From Mycobacterium sp. 141 (GTDB lineage Bacteria; Actinomycetota; Actinomycetes; Mycobacteriales; Mycobacteriaceae): DNA of 64,000 bases. Where the stretch lies: positions 379,861 to 443,860 of the forward strand of contig NZ_KB908255.1 in the NCBI RefSeq assembly GCF_000382405.1. The letters run 5' to 3'. Shown here piece after piece: positions 1 through 8,631 of this stretch (its first letter is position 1; the number at the start of each line of letters is the position of its first letter). Under the pieces are notes generated by a model. That model saw only the letters and a list, made by a program, of their open reading frames with translations. It was not told where the DNA came from and searched no databases. Position numbers and translations under genes: made by a program.

Positions 1-75
1 CGCGCATGAGGGTCAGCGAGAAGCGGAGCGGATCGCGCATGAGGGTCAGCGAGAAGCGGAGCGGATCGCGCATGA
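1..75 (+). repeat. 33-bp tandem direct repeat at the rnc start
   Basis: Two exact 33-nt copies (1-33 and 34-66) are followed by the first 9 nt of a third copy (67-75). Each copy carries an in-frame ATG (6, 39, 72), so the unit also reads as an 11-residue repeat joined to rnc. Only the third ATG gives an RNase III N-terminus of usual length, so I read the repeat as untranslated leader that also supplies a purine-rich stretch before the start. The array may continue to the left of the window. Confidence 0.85.
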
Positions 76-764
76 ATGAAGCTCATGCGCAGCTGCTGGA
101 GGCACTCGGGGTCGTGCTTCCCAGTGAATTGCTGACCATTGCGTTGACCCATCGCAGCTACTCGTACGAACACGGTGGGCTGCCCACCAACGAGCGACTG
201 GAATTCCTCGGCGACGCCGTGCTCGGGCTCACCATCACCGAGGAGCTGTATCACCGCCACCCGGACCGATCCGAAGGCGACCTGGCCAAGCTGCGGGCCA
301 GCATCGTCAACACCCAGGCGCTGGCCGATGTCGGCCGTGGGCTCAGCGATGGTGGCCTCGGCGCCCACCTGTTTCTGGGCAAGGGGGAGGAAAACTCCGG
401 TGGCGCTGACAAGTCGAGCATTCTCGCCGACGGTGTCGAATCACTGCTCGGGGCAATCTATGTGGAGCACGGCCTCGACATCGTCCGCGAGGTGATCCTG
501 CGGCTGTTCAGTGAACTGCTCGACACGGCACCGACTTTGGGCGCTGGTCTGGACTGGAAGAGCAGCCTGCAGGAGCTGACTGCCGCGCGCGGCATGGGTG
601 TGCCCGTCTACCTGGTCACCTCGACCGGTCCCGATCACGACAAGGAGTTCACCGCGACCGTGGTGGTCGGCGAGGTCGAGCACGGCAGAGGAGTGGGCCG
701 CACCAAGAAAGAAGCCGAACTCAAGGCTGCCGCCGCTGCCTGGCAGGCGCTCGACGATGGGTGA
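72..764 (+). CDS. rnc: Ribonuclease III
   Basis: This 230-residue protein is the double-strand-specific endoribonuclease that processes rRNA precursors and structured mRNAs in the cytoplasm. The RNase III signature lies at residues 40-48 (NERLEFLGD), with predicted metal ligands E44 and D48. The second acidic pair, D120 and E123, lies in [13 protein letters not shown] dsRNA-binding domain fills roughly residues 158-228. The start at 72 was chosen over in-frame ATGs at 6 and 39 because those add only the tandem repeat and because the remembered M. tuberculosis protein begins just before the same Q/L-rich stretch. mutM follows after 3 nt, so the two are probably cotranscribed. Confidence 0.95.
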   Translation: MNEAHAQLLEALGVVLPSELLTIALTHRSYSYEHGGLPTNERLEFLGDAVLGLTITEELYHRHPDRSEGDLAKLRASIVNTQALADVGRGLSDGGLGAHLFLGKGEENSGGADKSSILADGVESLLGAIYVEHGLDIVREVILRLFSELLDTAPTLGAGLDWKSSLQELTAARGMGVPVYLVTSTGPDHDKEFTATVVVGEVEHGRGVGRTKKEAELKAAAAAWQALDDG

Positions 765-767
765 TCG

Positions 768-1634
768 GTGCCCGAACTCCCCGAAGTAGAGGTTGTTCGG
801 CGGGGGCTGCAGGAGCATGTCGCGGGCAAGACCATCACCGCGGTACGGGTGCATCATCCGCGTGCGGTGCGCCGGCACGAGGCCGGCCCGGCCGATCTGA
901 CTGCCCGACTGCTCGATGTGCAGGTCACCGGTACGGGACGGCGCGGAAAGTACTTGTGGCTGACGCTTTCTGACGGGTCGGCGTTGGTCGTGCACCTCGG
1001 CATGAGTGGCCAGATGCTGTTGGGTCCCATCGCCGATGACCGGCATCTGCGGATCGCCGCCCTGCTCGACGACGGCACCGCGCTGAGTTTCGTGGACCAG
1101 AGGACGTTCGGCGGCTGGCAGTTGACCGACCTGGTCGAAGTCGACGGTTCTGAGGTACCCCAGCCCGTCGCGCACATCGCCCGCGACCCGCTCGACCCCC
1201 GCTTCGATCGGGACGCTGTCGTTACGGTATTGCGGCACAAGCATTCTGAGATCAAGCGCCAACTGCTGGACCAGACTGTGGTGTCGGGCATCGGCAACAT
1301 CTATGCCGACGAGGCGTTGTGGCGGACGAAGCTTCACGGGGCGCGGTTGGCGGCGTCGCTGCCGCGGGCCCGGCTCGGCGAGTTGCTCGATGCAGCCGCC
1401 GCGGTGATGGGCGAAGCGCTGGCGCAGGGCGGCACGTCGTTCGATTCGCTCTATGTCAACGTCAACGGGCAATCCGGGTATTTCGCACGATCACTGGACG
1501 CCTACGGCCGCGAAGGGCGACCCTGCCGCCGGTGCGGTGCACCGATGAACCGGGACAAATTCATGAACCGGTCGTCGTTCTACTGTCCGAAATGCCAGCC
1601 CCGCCCGCGAACGCGGGCGGTAGGTCGGCGGTGA
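768..1634 (+). CDS. mutM: Formamidopyrimidine-DNA glycosylase (Fpg/MutM)
   Basis: This 288-residue bifunctional glycosylase/AP lyase removes 8-oxoguanine and other oxidised purines. The N-terminus MPELPEVE supplies the catalytic proline P2 and E3. K61, in GRRGKYLWL, corresponds to the conserved lysine of the family. The C-terminus holds a four-cysteine zinc finger (CRRC ... CPKC) with the conserved Arg/Phe loop between the pairs. The GTG start sits 3 nt after the rnc stop. The gene converges with the next one, the stop codons being only 5 nt apart. Length and motifs are complete. Confidence 0.95.
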   Translation: MPELPEVEVVRRGLQEHVAGKTITAVRVHHPRAVRRHEAGPADLTARLLDVQVTGTGRRGKYLWLTLSDGSALVVHLGMSGQMLLGPIADDRHLRIAALLDDGTALSFVDQRTFGGWQLTDLVEVDGSEVPQPVAHIARDPLDPRFDRDAVVTVLRHKHSEIKRQLLDQTVVSGIGNIYADEALWRTKLHGARLAASLPRARLGELLDAAAAVMGEALAQGGTSFDSLYVNVNGQSGYFARSLDAYGREGRPCRRCGAPMNRDKFMNRSSFYCPKCQPRPRTRAVGRR

Positions 1635-1639
1635 TCAGG

Positions 1640-2281
1640 TCAGGGCAGCCCGGGCAGAGAGGACAGACCGAGCGCATCGGTGGTGCACAGCTTCCAGTCG
1701 CCGCTTTCCTTGCGGAAATAGATGGTGCTGGTGTTGCCATTGACCTCGACTTTGGCCGTGGCCCGGTCGCCGTCAACCTTGATATCGCTGACCTTTGCTG
1801 ATTCTGACGGGGCCTTGATCGTGGGCTTGGGCACGTTGATGCCGTACTTTTCCAAGCCGCTGTTGTCGATAGCGTCGAGAATCTTGCGGTCGCCCGCGCA
1901 GACGTACTTCTTCATGTCCGACATGCTGTTGCCGGAATTGCTGATGTTCTTGAGCAGTTGCCCGATCGCGCGCTCGTCACCAGAGGGCATCATCACGACG
2001 ATCACGATGCCGATGATCACCACCAGAGCCACTGCGGCCGCGGCGATACCGCCGATGATCAGCACTTTGCGGTTGCCTCCGGGGGGCTGCGGCGGCATGC
2101 CGTAGCCGTAGGGCGGTTGGCCGTAGAGAGGTGGGCCGTATTGGGGCGCGCCGTACGGTGGGGCGCCGTATTGCGGCGCGCCGGGGTACTGCTGCGGACT
2201 CCCGTACTGCTGGGGCGGCCCGTACTGCTGAGGCGGCTGCTGCTGTGCCCACGGGTCGGGCGGTCCAGACGGAAATGTCAT
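1640..2281 (-). CDS. Pro/Tyr/Gln-rich membrane protein with an extracellular DUF4878-like domain
   Basis: This 213-residue protein begins with about 70 residues of low-complexity P/Q/Y/G repeats (runs such as QYGPPQ and APQYGAP). One strongly hydrophobic helix follows at about residues 73-97. The outer domain of about 115 residues ends in a beta-rich motif (TIYFRKESGDWKLC). The layout, a disordered cytoplasmic tail, one TM segment and a small secreted domain, is common among mycobacterial envelope proteins, and the fold looks like the DUF4878/lumazine-binding group. I do not know its function. The start at 2281 has a good AGGAG site; an upstream in-frame ATG would add 46 unconvincing residues. 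It converges on mutM. Confidence 0.75.
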   Translation of the reverse strand: MTFPSGPPDPWAQQQPPQQYGPPQQYGSPQQYPGAPQYGAPPYGAPQYGPPLYGQPPYGYGMPPQPPGGNRKVLIIGGIAAAAVALVVIIGIVIVVMMPSGDERAIGQLLKNISNSGNSMSDMKKYVCAGDRKILDAIDNSGLEKYGINVPKPTIKAPSESAKVSDIKVDGDRATAKVEVNGNTSTIYFRKESGDWKLCTTDALGLSSLPGLP

Positions 2282-2368
2282 CGTGCTCCTCGGCAGAACG
2301 GCGGTTATGTCGAGTTTATCGTCCGCACGCCGCACCCCGCGGGTGCTGAGTCGGGCCGTCTCGCGGAT

Positions 2369-2420
2369 GTGAGGAGCAAAACGGGTCTGCAGACGTGAGG
2401 GACAAGACGTGAGGAGCAAA
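2369..2420. repeat. Short direct repeats of the GTGAGGAGCAAA type
   Basis: The 12-mer GTGAGGAGCAAA occurs at 2369-2380 and 2409-2420, with a degenerate copy (GTGAGGGACAA) at 2395-2405. They lie in the divergent gap between the proline-rich membrane protein and the OsmC gene. No regulator is known to me for this sequence; it may be a dispersed short repeat. Confidence 0.5.
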
Positions 2421-2478
2421 TGGTTGAGGGAGCCTTCCTGCGGGAACAGCCGATCGTCGCGGCGTGTAGAAATACCGC

Positions 2479-2898
2479 ATGACCGAACTGTGGATGGAAC
2501 GCACCGGCGTGCGCCGTTACACCGGGCGCAGCTCCCGGGGGGCTGAGGTGTTGGTTGGCAGCGAGGACGTCGAGGGTGTGTTCACCCCCGGCGAGCTGAT
2601 GAAGATCGCCTTGGCGGCGTGCAGCGGGATGAGTAGTGACGGTCCGCTACGGCGCCGGCTCGGCGACGACTACGACGCAACCATCCGGGTCTCCGGGCCT
2701 CCAGACCGCGAGCAGGAGCGGTACCCGCTGCTCGCCGAGAAGCTCGAGGTGGACCTGTCCGGTCTCTCCGAGACCGAGGTGGCCAGGCTGTTGACGGTTG
2801 TCGAGCGGGCCATCGACCAGGTCTGCACTGTCGGCCGGACGTTGAAATCGGGCACTGAGGTGACCTTCGAGATTGTGGACAAGGTCACCACGGCGTGA
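2479..2898 (+). CDS. OsmC/Ohr-family peroxiredoxin-like protein (Rv2923c type)
   Basis: This 139-residue protein belongs to the OsmC/Ohr superfamily, thiol-dependent reductases of organic hydroperoxides. The two family cysteines are C48 (AACSGMSS, at the head of the central helix) and C116 (CTVGRTLKSG), at the spacing expected for a peroxidatic/resolving pair. The ATG at 2479 follows an A/T-rich hexamer (TAGAAA, 2467-2472) by six nt, so a leaderless transcript is possible. The stop overlaps the acyP start by 4 nt (GTGA), indicating translational coupling. Its exact substrate in mycobacteria is unknown to me. Confidence 0.85.
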   Translation: MTELWMERTGVRRYTGRSSRGAEVLVGSEDVEGVFTPGELMKIALAACSGMSSDGPLRRRLGDDYDATIRVSGPPDREQERYPLLAEKLEVDLSGLSETEVARLLTVVERAIDQVCTVGRTLKSGTEVTFEIVDKVTTA

Positions 2899-3182
2899 CC
2901 CGACCGGAAGACCAGGTGCGGCTCAACGCTTGGGTGCACGGCCAGGTCCAGGGGGTGGGGTTCCGCTGGTGGACGCGCGCGCGGGCGCTGGAACTGGGCC
3001 TGACGGGGTTTGCCTCCAACCGACCCGACGGCCGCGTCCACGTGGTGGTGCAAGGTCCGCGCGCGGGCTGTGAGCGACTCCTTGACCTGCTGCAGAGCGG
3101 TCAGACTCCAGGTGTTGTGGACAACGTCGTCGTCGATTGGTCTGACGCGGGCACACCGATGACGGGCTTTCACGAGCGGTAG
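2895..3182 (+). CDS. acyP: Acylphosphatase
   Basis: This 95-residue cytosolic enzyme hydrolyses carboxyl-phosphate bonds of acyl phosphates. The signature GQVQGVGFRWW gives the catalytic R24, and the second active-site residue N42 lies in GFASNRPDG. The GTG start overlaps the TGA of the OsmC gene. The same osmC-acyP-smc order is found in M. tuberculosis as I recall it. smc starts 26 nt downstream but may have its own leaderless promoter. Confidence 0.93.
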   Translation: MTRPEDQVRLNAWVHGQVQGVGFRWWTRARALELGLTGFASNRPDGRVHVVVQGPRAGCERLLDLLQSGQTPGVVDNVVVDWSDAGTPMTGFHER

Positions 3183-3208
3183 CCGACTCGGCGGTAGGGT
3201 AAGTCGAC

Positions 3209-6200
3209 GTGCACCTCAAGAGTCTGACGCTGAAGGGCTTCAAGTCCTTCGCCTCGCCGACGACTCTGCGCTTCGAGCCGGGTATCACCTGCGTCGTCGG
3301 CCCCAACGGGTCGGGTAAATCCAACGTCGTCGATGCGCTGACCTGGGTGATGGGCGAGCAGGGTGCCAAAACACTGCGCGGCGGCAAGATGGAAGACGTC
3401 ATCTTCGCCGGCACCAGCTCACGGGCACCGCTGGGCCGCGCCGAGGTCACCCTGACCATCGACAACTCCGACAATGCGCTGCCGATCGAGTACTCCGAGG
3501 TGTCTATCACCCGCAGGATGTTTCGTGATGGCGCCGGTGAATACGAGATCAACGGCAGCAGCTGCCGGCTCATGGACGTTCAGGAGCTGCTCAGCGACTC
3601 CGGCATCGGCCGGGAAATGCACGTCATCGTCGGGCAGGGCAAGCTCGCGGAGATCCTGGAATCGCGGCCGGAGGATCGGCGCGCATTCATCGAGGAAGCC
3701 GCCGGGGTGCTCAAGCACCGCAAGCGCAAGGAAAAAGCGGTCCGCAAGCTCGACTCGATGGCCGCCAACCTGGCCCGGCTCACCGATCTGACCACCGAAC
3801 TGCGCCGCCAGCTCAAGCCGCTGGGTCGCCAAGCCGAGATGGCCCGCCGAGCCGCAACCATCCAGGCCGATCTGCGCGACGCGCGGCTGCGGCTGGCAGC
3901 CGATGACTTGGTGACGCGGCGTGCCGAGTTCGAGAACACCAACCAAGCCGAGACGACGCTGCGCCGCGAGCATGAGATCGTCGCCGCGCGGTTGGAGGCG
4001 GCGACCGTCGAGCACGACGCCCACGAAGCGGCCGTCGCCGAACTGACGCGCCGCGCCGAGGCCGCGCAGCAGACCTGGTTCCGTGCGTCGGCACTGGCCG
4101 AGCGCGTCAGCGCAACCGTGCGCATCGCCACCGACCGGGCCCAGCTGCTCGAGGCCGAGCCGGAGGCGTCTTCGGGGCGTGACCCCGAGGAACTGGAGGC
4201 CGAGGCCGAAGAGGTCGCCGAGCTCGAAATGGAGTTGCTCGGCGAACTGGAGATCTCGCGCATCGCCTTGGAAACCGCGCGCGCCGAACTCGCCGACCGG
4301 GAACGCGTGGCCGCCGAGGCCGAGCGTGCCCATCTGGCCGCGGCCCGCGCCGAGGCCGACCGGCGTGAAGGACTGGCTCGGCTGGCCGGTCAGGTCGACA
4401 CCATGCGCACGCGGGTCGAGTCGATCGACGAAGGCCTCGTGCGGCTTTCGGTCAGCATCGAAGAGGCTGCCGCCCGGGTACATCAGACCACGGCCGAGTT
4501 CGAAACCGTGCAGGGCCGCATCGGTCAGCTCGACGCCGGGGAAGTGGGTTTGGACGATCACCACGACCGCACCATGACCGCGCTGCGGCTGGCCGACGAA
4601 CGGGTCGCCGAACTCCAGGCCGCCGAACGCAGCGCCGAACGTCAGGTGGCCTCGTTGCTGGCCCGTATCGAGGCACTCTCGGTCGGGCTCGATCGTCGCG
4701 ACGGCGCTGCTTGGTTGCAGAAAAACCGGAGCGGCTCAGGTCTGTTCGGTTCGATCGGCGAGTTCCTCAAAGTACGCGGCGGATATGAGGTCGCCGTGGC
4801 GGCGGTGCTCGGAACGGCTGCCGATGCCCTCGCCGCCGAAGACTTCGGTGCCGCGGCGTCCGCGGTCGCCGCGCTCAAGGAATCCGACGGCGGCCGGGCT
4901 GCTCTGCTGCTCGGTGACTGGCCCGCGAACGGCTCGGAGCCGGCGGTGCCGCTGCCCGACGGCGCGATCTGGGCGGCCGACGTGGTGACCGTTCCCGATC
5001 GGCTGCGGGGTGCGATCACCGCGATGCTGTCGGGTGTAGCCGTGGTGGCCGACATGTCGGCCGGGCTGCGCCTGGTCTCGGGGCGGCCCGAGTTGCGTGC
5101 GGTCACCGCGGACGGGGACCTGGTCGGTGCCGGTTGGGTGAGCGGGGGGTCCGACCGTAAGCCCAGCACCTTGGAGATCGCCGCGGAGATCGACAAGGCC
5201 CGCCATGAGCTCGAAGCAGCCGAGAGACAGACGGCAGAGCTGGCGGCTGCCCTGTCCGGCGCGTTGACCGAGCAGTCGTCGCGCCAGATTGCCGCCGAAG
5301 AGGCGCTGGCCGCCCTCAATGAGTCTGATACCGCGATCTCGGCGATCTACGAGCAGCTGGGCCGGCTTGGTCAGGACGCGCGTCTCGCCGACGACGAGTG
5401 GCGGCGGTTGATCAAGCAGCGCGACGAGCTGGAAGCCGGACGCACCAAGACCGTTGAAGAGCTGGTCGAACTCGAGGCTCGGTTGCGCGGGGCCGAACAA
5501 GTCCCGATGTTCGAGGCAGAACCGGTGGACCGGCAGGAGTCCGTGGTTGCCGCCGAGGCAGCTCGATCGGTCGAGGTGGAGGCCAGACTGGCAGTTCGCA
5601 CGGCCGAGGAACGCGCGAATGCTGTTCGTGGACGAGCGGATTCACTGCGTCGCGCGGCCGCTGCCGAACGTGAGGCCAGGTTGCGGGCGCTGCGGGCGCG
5701 CGAGGCGCGCGAACATGCCGCCAAGGTCGCCGCGGCCGTCGCCGAGTCGGGACGTCTTGTGGCCCAACGCTTGAGCACCGTGGTGGCGGTGGCCTCCCGA
5801 GCCCGCGACGAGCTGGCCACCGAGCGTCAGATCCGCGGCTCCGCCCTTGCCAAAGCACGCGAAGAGGTCAGCGAGCTCGGCGCCAAGATCAGCCAGTTGA
5901 CCGATGCGCTGCACCGTGACGAAGTGGCGAAAGCTCAAGCCTCTCTTCGCATCGAACAGTTGGAAGCCCAGGTGCTCGAGCAGTTCGGGATGCCGACGGG
6001 CGATCTGATCGCCGAGTACGGACCACACGTGCCGCTGCCGCCCACCGAGTTGGAGCTGGCCGAATATGAGCAGGCCCGGGAACGCGGCGAACAGGTCACC
6101 GCACCGGCGCCCATGCCGTTCGACCGCCCCACCCAGGAGCGCAGGGCCAAGAAGGCCGAGCGCGAGCTGACCGAGCTGGGCCGAGTAAACCCGTTGGCGT

Positions 6201-6796
6201 TGGAGGAGTTCGCTGCGCTGGAAGAGCGCTACAACTTCCTGTCCACGCAGCTCGAGGATGTCAAGGCGGCCCGGCAGGACCTTCTCGACGTCATCGCCGA
6301 CGTCGACACCCGCATCCTGCAGGTGTTCACCGAGGCCTACGCCGACGTGGAACGCGAATTCGAACAGGTCTTCGCCACCTTGTTCCCCGGCGGCGAGGGC
6401 CGGCTGCTGCTGACCAATCCCGACGACATGCTCACTACCGGCATCGAGGTCGAGGCTCGTCCGCCGGGTAAGAAGATCAAGCGGCTTTCGCTGCTCTCCG
6501 GTGGCGAGAAGTCGCTGACCGCGGTGGCGATGCTGGTGGCGATCTTCCGGGCCCGGCCGTCGCCCTTCTACGTGATGGACGAGGTTGAGGCCGCCCTCGA
6601 CGACGTCAACCTGCGCAGGCTGATCAGCCTGTTCGAGCAGCTGCGGGAGCGTTCGCAGCTCATCGTGATCACCCATCAGAAGCCCACCATGGAGGTCGCC
6701 GACGCGCTCTACGGGGTGACCATGCGCGGTGACGGCATCACCACGGTGATCTCCCAGCGGATGCGCGGCCAGGAGCTGGTCGCCAACTCCGGCTGA
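3209..6796 (+). CDS. smc: Chromosome partition/condensation ATPase SMC
   Basis: This 1195-residue protein is the ATPase subunit of the bacterial condensin that compacts and resolves sister chromosomes with ScpA/ScpB. The Walker A is at residues 31-38 (GPNGSGKS). Two long Ala/Glu/Arg-rich coiled coils (about 170-490 and 660-1000) flank a globular hinge (about 505-650). The C-terminal head has the ABC signature LSGG (1096-1099) and Walker B with D1124 and E1125. Length is normal for the family. The GTG start lies 8 nt after TAGGGT (3195-3200), so the mRNA may be leaderless; no good ribosome-binding site is visible. ftsY follows after a 137-nt gap. Confidence 0.96.
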   Translation: MHLKSLTLKGFKSFASPTTLRFEPGITCVVGPNGSGKSNVVDALTWVMGEQGAKTLRGGKMEDVIFAGTSSRAPLGRAEVTLTIDNSDNALPIEYSEVSITRRMFRDGAGEYEINGSSCRLMDVQELLSDSGIGREMHVIVGQGKLAEILESRPEDRRAFIEEAAGVLKHRKRKEKAVRKLDSMAANLARLTDLTTELRRQLKPLGRQAEMARRAATIQADLRDARLRLAADDLVTRRAEFENTNQAETTLRREHEIVAARLEAATVEHDAHEAAVAELTRRAEAAQQTWFRASALAERVSATVRIATDRAQLLEAEPEASSGRDPEELEAEAEEVAELEMELLGELEISRIALETARAELADRERVAAEAERAHLAAARAEADRREGLARLAGQVDTMRTRVESIDEGLVRLSVSIEEAAARVHQTTAEFETVQGRIGQLDAGEVGLDDHHDRTMTALRLADERVAELQAAERSAERQVASLLARIEALSVGLDRRDGAAWLQKNRSGSGLFGSIGEFLKVRGGYEVAVAAVLGTAADALAAEDFGAAASAVAALKESDGGRAALLLGDWPANGSEPAVPLPDGAIWAADVVTVPDRLRGAITAMLSGVAVVADMSAGLRLVSGRPELRAVTADGDLVGAGWVSGGSDRKPSTLEIAAEIDKARHELEAAERQTAELAAALSGALTEQSSRQIAAEEALAALNESDTAISAIYEQLGRLGQDARLADDEWRRLIKQRDELEAGRTKTVEELVELEARLRGAEQVPMFEAEPVDRQESVVAAEAARSVEVEARLAVRTAEERANAVRGRADSLRRAAAAEREARLRALRAREAREHAAKVAAAVAESGRLVAQRLSTVVAVASRARDELATERQIRGSALAKAREEVSELGAKISQLTDALHRDEVAKAQASLRIEQLEAQVLEQFGMPTGDLIAEYGPHVPLPPTELELAEYEQARERGEQVTAPAPMPFDRPTQERRAKKAERELTELGRVNPLALEEFAALEERYNFLSTQLEDVKAARQDLLDVIADVDTRILQVFTEAYADVEREFEQVFATLFPGGEGRLLLTNPDDMLTTGIEVEARPPGKKIKRLSLLSGGEKSLTAVAMLVAIFRARPSPFYVMDEVEAALDDVNLRRLISLFEQLRERSQLIVITHQKPTMEVADALYGVTMRGDGITTVISQRMRGQELVANSG

Positions 6797-6933
6797 CCGC
6801 CGGATCGGCAGCTGCGTTCTGCTTTCCACCGCGCAGTGGGCGATCGGTTTCCCGTGCGCTCTGATTGTGATGCGGTCGTGCTCGACCACGGCCTTGGCGG
6901 GGCCGATCGTCCGTCGGCGACACCCCTGAGACA

Positions 6934-8457
6934 ATGGCTTCCGTGTCGGAAGGTCTCTGGATCGCGATAGCGGTCATTGCTGTTCTGCTGGTTACCGCGC
7001 TTGTCGTCGGGCTGGTCCGCTACCGCCGTGGGCGGATCAGCTTGTCCGGTCCGGACGAAGCCAAACCGATCGACCGGTCAGGCGGGTATTCGGCTTCTTC
7101 TGGCATAACGTTCAGCCAGTCGCCGACCGCTCCACCGGAGCCCCCGAAAGTGCGACGCATCGACACCAGCGGGCTTCCCTCGGTCGGTGACGATGCCACG
7201 ATCCCGCGCGACGCGCCGAAGCGTCCCATCTCCGACGTGCGGCTGCCTGAACCCCCCGTCAAGGAGGCTGCACCTGCGCCTGAGGCTGCACCGGAGGAAG
7301 CGCCACCCGCGCCTGAGGTCACGCCGGTTCAGGATGCAGCACCGGCACCCGCCGCACCGGTGGCACCCACCGCACCGGTGGAACCCGCCGAGCCGGAAGC
7401 CCCTGCCGAGCCGCAGGTACCGGCCGAGCCGGAAGCCCCTGCCGAGCCGCAGGTACCGGCCGAACCGGAAGCCCCTGCCGAGCCGCAGGTACCGGTCGAA
7501 CCGGAGGCGCCCGCCGCGGCTGTGCTCGAGGAGATTGCGCCCACGGACGGGCGTTTGGACCGCCTGCGCGGGCGGCTGTCGAAGTCACAGAATGCGCTGG
7601 GTCGCAGCATGCTCGGCTTGCTCGGCGGCGGCGATCTGGACGAGGACTCCTGGGAGGAGGTCGAGGACACGCTGCTGATCGCCGACCTCGGGCCGGTCGT
7701 CACCGAATCCGTTGTTGCCGCGCTGCGTTCGCAGATGGCCAGCAAGGGCGTGCGCACCGAGGCCGAGGCGCGAGCGGTGCTGCGTGACGTTCTGATGTCC
7801 GAGCTGCGGCCCGAGCTGGACCGCTCGATTCGTGCCCTGCCGCACGCCGACAAGCCGTCGGTGCTGCTGGTGGTCGGGGTCAACGGCACCGGCAAGACCA
7901 CCACGGTCGGCAAGTTGGCGCGTGTTCTGGTGGCCGACGGTCGGCGGGTGGTGCTGGGTGCCGCCGACACGTTCCGGGCGGCCGCTGCCGATCAGCTGCA
8001 GACCTGGGCGGTGCGCGTGGGTGCCGACGTGGTGCGCGGTGCCGAGGGCGCCGACCCTGCGTCGGTGGCGTTCGACGCCGTCGATGAGGGTATCTCCACG
8101 GGCGCCGACGTCGTGGTCGTCGACACGGCCGGTCGGCTGCACACCAAGACGGGCCTGATGGACGAGCTGGGCAAGGTCAAGCGGGTGGTGGAAAAGCGTG
8201 CCGCCGTGGACGAGGTGTTGCTCGTGCTGGACGCGACCATCGGGCAGAACAGCCTGCCGCAGGCCAAGGTGTTCGCCGAGGTCGTTGACATCACCGGCGT
8301 GGTGCTGACCAAGCTCGACGGGACGGCCAAGGGCGGCATCGTCTTCCGCGTGCAGCAGGAGCTCGGCGTACCGGTCAAGCTCGTCGGTCTCGGCGAGGGA
8401 CCCGACGACCTGGCTCCGTTCGAGCCCGCCGCATTCGTCGACGCCCTGCTCGGCTGA
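6934..8457 (+). CDS. ftsY: Signal recognition particle receptor FtsY
   Basis: This 507-residue SRP receptor GTPase docks ribosome-SRP complexes at the membrane. It starts with a hydrophobic helix (about residues 6-28), as in actinobacterial FtsY. A long acidic/proline-rich A region (about 35-200) includes a perfect 12-residue tandem repeat. The NG GTPase domain follows, with G1 at 315-322 (GVNGTGKT), DTFRAAA, DTAGR and TKLDG. The partner Ffh is encoded further down at 12904. The start ATG gives the membrane helix directly. Confidence 0.96.
   Translation: MASVSEGLWIAIAVIAVLLVTALVVGLVRYRRGRISLSGPDEAKPIDRSGGYSASSGITFSQSPTAPPEPPKVRRIDTSGLPSVGDDATIPRDAPKRPISDVRLPEPPVKEAAPAPEAAPEEAPPAPEVTPVQDAAPAPAAPVAPTAPVEPAEPEAPAEPQVPAEPEAPAEPQVPAEPEAPAEPQVPVEPEAPAAAVLEEIAPTDGRLDRLRGRLSKSQNALGRSMLGLLGGGDLDEDSWEEVEDTLLIADLGPVVTESVVAALRSQMASKGVRTEAEARAVLRDVLMSELRPELDRSIRALPHADKPSVLLVVGVNGTGKTTTVGKLARVLVADGRRVVLGAADTFRAAAADQLQTWAVRVGADVVRGAEGADPASVAFDAVDEGISTGADVVVVDTAGRLHTKTGLMDELGKVKRVVEKRAAVDEVLLVLDATIGQNSLPQAKVFAEVVDITGVVLTKLDGTAKGGIVFRVQQELGVPVKLVGLGEGPDDLAPFEPAAFVDALLG
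7387..7512 (+). repeat. 36-bp tandem repeat inside ftsY
   Basis: Three 36-nt units (7387-7422, 7423-7458, 7459-7494) and a diverged half unit (7495-7512) encode the 12-residue peptide AEPEAPAEPQVP over and over. The copies differ by only one or two bases, so the array is young or actively homogenised. It lies in the disordered acidic linker between the membrane helix and the GTPase, where length change should be tolerated. Confidence 0.9.
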
Positions 8458-8481
8458 GGTCCGCAGCGGAAAACGCACGGT

Positions 8482-8529
8482 GTAACACCGGCGAAACGCG
8501 ACTCGTCTATCCGTTCACGCGAGCGAAAC
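8482..8529 (+). promoter_or_regulatory. Candidate GlnR-binding region upstream of amtB
   Basis: Two half-site pairs match the actinobacterial GlnR pattern gTnAC-N6-GAAAC: GTAAC-N6-GAAAC at 8482-8497 and TTCAC-N6-GAAAC at 8514-8529. The centres of the two pairs are 32 nt apart, about three helical turns, placing them on the same DNA face. A further GAAAC occurs at 8547-8551. GlnR is known to activate amtB-glnK-glnD under nitrogen limitation in M. smegmatis, which fits this position about 100-150 nt before amtB. Confidence 0.6.
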
Positions 8530-8631
8530 ACGACGGCGCTGTAGCTGAAACATCCACTCAGCATTGTCTTGGACCAGGTCAACGGTTCGTAAACCCTTGC
8601 GGCCGTGGCGTGGTGAAGGAGGAAACTGCGA

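Noticed and set aside
441-1472. Long minus-strand open frame (343 codons) opposite rnc and mutM
   Set aside because: It lies opposite two clearly recognisable genes, has no recognisable domain and is the kind of antisense frame expected in high-G+C DNA.
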